A stretch of 58,274 bases of DNA, from contig JALSJU010000074.1 of the NCBI GenBank assembly GCA_026989145.1, positions 1-58,274 on the forward strand, in the 5' to 3' direction. This stretch comes from Thiotrichaceae bacterium. GTDB taxonomy: Bacteria; Pseudomonadota; Gammaproteobacteria; Thiotrichales; Thiotrichaceae. This document shows, piece after piece, positions 55,641 through 58,274 of the stretch (position 1 is its first letter; each line of letters starts with the position of its first letter). A model generated the notes under the pieces. That model saw only the letters and a program-made list of their open reading frames with translations, had not been told where the DNA came from and made no database searches. The translations under genes were made by a program, and so were the position numbers.

Positions 55641-56810
55641 ATGATCAGTTTTAACATGAAATTAATTTCCCTTTTATTCGTTCTACTCCTGAGCTTTAGT
55701 AGTAGTGTTCAAGCAAAGCTTCCGTTTGCCGTGAATGGAAAACCATTACCATCATTAGCGGATATGTTAGAAAAAATAACACCTGCAGTGGTTAATATAA
55801 CGACCGAGGCTGCTATGCAGGGAGCGAACCTAAAAGACCCTGTTTATCGCCATTTCTTCGGTAAGCGACTTCCTGCTAAGAAAAAGAAAACTCGAGGCAC
55901 AGGATCGGGAATTATTGTCGATGCAGATAGTGGTTACATTGTTACCAATGCACATGTTATTGAGGGTGCTGGTAAAATTATTGTAACGCTGACCGATCAA
56001 CGTCAGTTTTATGCCGAAATTACGGGTATCGATAATAGTGCAGATATTGCAGTAATTCGTATATTACCCGAGCGTCTTACAGCAATGCCGATGGCTAATA
56101 GCAAAAAAGTCAGGGTGGGTGATTTTGTGGTTGCCATTGGCAATCCGTATGGCTTAGGGCAGTCTGTCTCATCTGGTATTGTAAGTGCATTGGGCAGAAC
56201 AGGTTTGGGAATAGAGCATTACGAAGACTTTATTCAAACCGATGCACCTATTAACCCAGGTAATTCAGGAGGAGCCTTAGTAAATTTAAGAGGTGAGTTA
56301 ATTGGTATTAATACCGCGATATTGGGAAATAGCAATGGCGGTAATGTTGGAATTGGCTTTGCTATTCCTGTATCAATGGTTATTAATATTAAAGACCAAA
56401 TTGTACAAAATGGTCAGGTAGAAAGAGGCCAACTTGGAATAGAAATTCAAGATGTTAGACCGGCGTTGGTTAAAGCGTTTAAATTAAAAGATGGACTGGG
56501 TGCATTAATTTCAGGTGTTGCAATGCGCTCTCCTGCGGAACTGGCTGGTATTAAAGAGGGTGATGTTATTATTCGAATAAATGGCGTAACCGTTAGAAAT
56601 AGCTCAAATTTAAAAAGTATGATTGCCAATATGCGTATGGGTGCCAAGGTTGATATGGAATACGTGAGAGATGGTTTAGTGCTAAAAAGTGTCGCCACTG
56701 TAGGTGAGGTTAGTTCTGCATCGTATAGCAAGCGGCAAAAAATTATAGAGCCTACAAAAGTAAAGCCCAAATCACCTAAAAAATACTATCAAGACCCTTG
56801 GAACTTTTAG
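55641..56810 (+). CDS. Periplasmic DegQ/DegS-like serine protease with one PDZ domain
   Basis: 389 residues; AAGG lies eight bases before the ATG at 55641. Signal peptide ~1-25 ending VQA, so probably soluble rather than anchored like DegS. Trypsin-like domain with catalytic H105 (VTNAHVIEG), D135 (NSADIAVIRI) and S209 (NPGNSGGALV). A single PDZ domain (~265-355; LGIEIQDV ... SPAELAGIKEGDVIIRINGV). A ~30-residue basic tail follows. It is shorter than DegP/DegQ (two PDZ domains). It is 57 bases after cbpA, perhaps in the same transcript. Confidence 0.92.
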   Translation: MISFNMKLISLLFVLLLSFSSSVQAKLPFAVNGKPLPSLADMLEKITPAVVNITTEAAMQGANLKDPVYRHFFGKRLPAKKKKTRGTGSGIIVDADSGYIVTNAHVIEGAGKIIVTLTDQRQFYAEITGIDNSADIAVIRILPERLTAMPMANSKKVRVGDFVVAIGNPYGLGQSVSSGIVSALGRTGLGIEHYEDFIQTDAPINPGNSGGALVNLRGELIGINTAILGNSNGGNVGIGFAIPVSMVINIKDQIVQNGQVERGQLGIEIQDVRPALVKAFKLKDGLGALISGVAMRSPAELAGIKEGDVIIRINGVTVRNSSNLKSMIANMRMGAKVDMEYVRDGLVLKSVATVGEVSSASYSKRQKIIEPTKVKPKSPKKYYQDPWNF

Positions 56811-57178
56811 CACCATAATCTCCTCTGTATAGCCGTCACTAAATTAGCTTCAATTTTCTGTCTCTGTCTCTGTGAATTTATCCGATTTTAGTAAGTTTAT
56901 CGCCAGCTGCTTATGCAGATAACTTGATTATTAAAGCTTTAGACGTTTTTTTTGTCACCGAGTTGCGATATAGGTCTCTAATCATAATTAGATGTTACTT
57001 ATGAGTTTGGAGAAGAAGTGTTTGCTCATCGAGTATTAACACTTCCTTCGACTTTTTTCTTGCAGATTAGCGGTTTGCCAGTTATCCTAGTAACTGAAGA
57101 CTTTATCAGTACTAGCTCGAAACGACTGAAGGATTGTAGTCTTATAGCGTTATCAGCAAGTGGTACTTGTTCCATTTG
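56811..57178. other. Gene-free stretch upstream of the small RNA
   Basis: No credible coding frame. It contains an 8-bp inverted repeat, GAAGTGTT/AACACTTC (57015-57045), followed by a T-run at 57053-57058, which may terminate the protease transcript or belong to another RNA. A T8 run also lies near 56946. polA, the usual neighbour at this position in E. coli and Pseudomonas, is not here. Confidence 0.35.
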
Positions 57179-57206
57179 TTGACCATCCGCAGCGAGGGAA
57201 GATAAA
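57179..57206 (+). promoter_or_regulatory. Promoter of the engB-convergent small RNA
   Basis: TTGACC (57179-57184), a 16-base spacer and GATAAA (57201-57206). Counting seven bases on from the -10 puts the start exactly on G57213, the first base of a perfect hairpin. Confidence 0.55.
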
Positions 57207-57212
57207 ACTTAT

Positions 57213-57314
57213 GAACACTTAAGCCCGGTGTTCTTTATCTTTCTTGCGGACACAGGTTTGGTGTCCCCAATCCAGACCTGTTCTTTTAACCCCGCTTTTG
57301 AGCGGGGTTTTTTT
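57213..57314 (+). ncRNA. Predicted Hfq-type small RNA at the Spot 42/ErsA locus position
   Basis: About 102 bases. The 5' end folds as GAACAC/GTGTTC (57213-57233, 9-base loop). A pyrimidine-rich single strand follows (TTTATCTTTCTTGC). Then there are two mutually exclusive hairpins: GGACAC/GTGTCC, or the 10-bp ACAGGTTTGG/CCAGACCTGT. A U-rich patch and a very strong terminator end it. It is convergent with engB, as Spot 42 (spf) is in E. coli and ErsA in Pseudomonas. The segment GTTCTTTATCTTTC resembles GTTCTATCTTTC of E. coli Spot 42 as I recall it. Identity with that family is inferred. Confidence 0.65.
57288..57314 (+). terminator. Intrinsic terminator of the small RNA
   Basis: AACCCCGCT and AGCGGGGTT form a 9-bp GC-rich stem with a TTTG loop and seven Ts. 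On the minus strand the following tract (TTAAAAG) is poor, so it serves the plus-strand RNA best, though it also lies just after the engB stop. Confidence 0.92.
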
Positions 57315-57322
57315 ATGAGAAT

Positions 57323-57952
57323 TTATTTATCGCTAGATATTCCTATATATTTTTCAGGTGGTTGTAGCCATTTATCTAAGTGATTGCTAAGCTCTTCAAC
57401 GCCTGAACCTTTTAATGCAGAAAACATCTGCACGCTGAACTCATTGGAATAATTTTTTAATTGATGTCTTGTTCTGAGTAAAGCTGTCTTTGCCTGCCCA
57501 TGTTTTAATTTATCATGCTTATTTAAAACGATATGCACTGGAAGTTGATGGGCCTCAGCCCAATTTAGCATGTTTATATCGTATTCCAGCATGGGGCGTC
57601 TAATATCCATTACAATGACTAAGCCTTGTAATGTCATGCGATCTCTCAAGTAAGATTCTATAAAGCGTTGCCATTCAAACTTGACTTTATTGGGTACTTT
57701 GGCATAGCCGTAGCCTGGTAAATCAACCAAGAATTTATCATCAGGTAAGCCAAAAAAATTTATTAGTTGTGTTCTTCCTGGGGTTTTACTCGTTCTAGCT
57801 AAGCTTTTTTGTTGGCACAAACGGTTCAACGTGCTGGATTTACCCGAGTTTGAACGTCCTGAAAAGGCCACTTCAAACCCTTGCTCAGGTGGTAATGTTT
57901 TAGTTGTGCTAGCACTTTGCAAAAAGCACGCTTGTTGATAAAAAGCGCTCAT
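57323..57952 (-). CDS. engB: Ribosome biogenesis GTPase EngB (YihA/YsxC)
   Basis: 209 residues. Essential GTPase for 50S subunit assembly in many bacteria. G1 GRSNSGKS (32-39), G2 region with TPGRTQ, G3 DLPGYG (77-82), G4 NKHDK (the usual T-K-x-D reads N-K-H-D) and G5 SALKG. The ATG at 57952 starts [14 protein letters not shown]. The gene ends nine bases from the small-RNA terminator. Confidence 0.96.
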   Translation of the reverse strand: MSAFYQQACFLQSASTTKTLPPEQGFEVAFSGRSNSGKSSTLNRLCQQKSLARTSKTPGRTQLINFFGLPDDKFLVDLPGYGYAKVPNKVKFEWQRFIESYLRDRMTLQGLVIVMDIRRPMLEYDINMLNWAEAHQLPVHIVLNKHDKLKHGQAKTALLRTRHQLKNYSNEFSVQMFSALKGSGVEELSNHLDKWLQPPEKYIGISSDK

Positions 57953-58049
57953 GATTTATTCTCAATGTTGGTATATAAGCTGATTTTTTTTGATATGAAT
58001 CAACTCATTTAATGTAAAAAAAAGTTCTTAGTTAATGTTCTGTATTTTT

Positions 58050-58079
58050 TGGACAAGGTCCTAAAGTATATGGTATAAA
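58050..58079 (+). promoter_or_regulatory. Plus-strand promoter facing the insertion sequence
   Basis: TGGACA (58050-58055), 18 bases, TATAAA (58074-58079), five of six matches in each. The predicted start near 58086 is 65 bases before the insertion-sequence end. It may originally have driven a gene divergent from engB that now lies beyond the element. Confidence 0.45.
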
Positions 58080-58150
58080 ACGCCGCTAATTGATAGTAAA
58101 TTAATACAAGAGTATTTCTTTATTTTTTTATCGTTAAAAAATAGAAGTAT

Positions 58151-58274
58151 GAGACCTTTGCACGAGAGTGCAAAAATCCCACAAAAATGGGATAATAGCA
58201 TTTTACCCAACAGGTTCACAAAATGGCTTGGAAAAATATCAAACAGCAAAGTTTTGCCGATGATCTTGTTGTGA
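58151..58274 (+). mobile_element. Left end of an IS5-family-like insertion sequence (continues beyond the window)
   Basis: The block begins with GAGACCTTTGCACGAGAGTG, which matches the terminal inverted-repeat style of many IS5-family elements, and leads after about 70 bases into a transposase start. The right end and target duplication are outside the window. Confidence 0.7.
58223..58274 (+). CDS. IS5-family transposase (first 17 codons only)
   Basis: ATG followed by AWKNIKQQSFADDLVV, the typical N-terminus of a group of IS5-family DDE transposases. The frame runs off the window edge, so nothing can be said about the integrity of the gene. The call rests on this short N-terminus together with the terminal repeat. 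Confidence 0.65.
   Translation, partial: MAWKNIKQQSFADDLVV

Noticed and set aside
57213-57314. 6S RNA or SRP RNA as identity of the small RNA
   Set aside because: Too short and lacking the long bubble of 6S RNA; no GGTCAGGTCCGGAAGGA-type SRP core.

Overview
The window is a chromosomal segment of a low-GC gammaproteobacterium. That placement rests on the folD - tRNA(Pro-Arg-His-Leu) - tig - clpP - clpX order, the TamA/TamB and LptF/LptG pairs, MiaB, and an EngB gene with a small-RNA-like gene convergent to it. A marine or aquatic Thiotrichales-type organism (Methylophaga/Cycloclasticus-like) is plausible, but this is an inference from gene content only. No ribosomal RNA, CRISPR array, prophage or plasmid module is seen.

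Layout. 1-10978: the distal half of a respiratory complex I operon (3' part of nuoF, then nuoG-H-I-J-K-L-M-N), tightly packed. 11203-15638: a secreted four-repeat peptidoglycan-binding protein, an isolated tgt, a periplasmic SCP2-type protein and folD. 15752-19844: a tRNA operon with a clear promoter, a separately promoted tRNA-Leu, then tig, clpP and clpX. 19921-28826: a 9-kb envelope-glycan island with several strand switches (two GT25 enzymes, three other GT-A-type glycosyltransferases, a methyltransferase, an LtaS/OpgB-like sulfatase-fold transferase, a membrane-anchored TIM-barrel protein and a WaaP-like kinase); lon, which often follows clpX, is not there.

28925-35860: a small outer-membrane barrel, then a minus-strand block ilvE - zinc-finger protein - LpxL-type acyltransferase - lptF - lptG, a lytic transglycosylase, and apaG. 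35882-44503: trmO, then dacB-tamA-tamB in one overlapping operon. 44639-50234: an SH3-domain periplasmic protein and a 1427-residue lipoprotein combining BspA-type repeats, PKD domains (three nearly identical 261-bp units) and a GH26-like glycosidase domain. 50369-55583: miaB, a YpfJ-type metallopeptidase, a hemerythrin-like protein, a LysE-type exporter, a DUF423 protein and a CbpA-type co-chaperone. 55641-58274: a DegQ/DegS-like protease, a likely small RNA convergent with engB, engB itself, and the left end of an IS5-like insertion sequence cut by the window edge.

How it works together: apart from complex I, most genes serve the cell envelope. They cover LPS synthesis and export (LpxL, LptF, LptG, glycosyltransferases, WaaP-like kinase), outer-membrane assembly (TamA/B), peptidoglycan turnover (DacB, lytic transglycosylase, peptidoglycan-binding protein) and envelope/protein quality control (DegQ-like, ClpXP, trigger factor, CbpA). 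The most interesting signals are non-coding: a Spot 42/ErsA-position small RNA beside engB, a back-to-back apparently leaderless promoter between apaG and trmO, a hairpin that would hide the ilvE ribosome binding site, and a multi-hairpin region downstream of apaG. The TIM-barrel protein in the LtaS-kinase operon, which seems to lack one of the two clan GH-A catalytic glutamates, is the best protein candidate for an undescribed envelope function.
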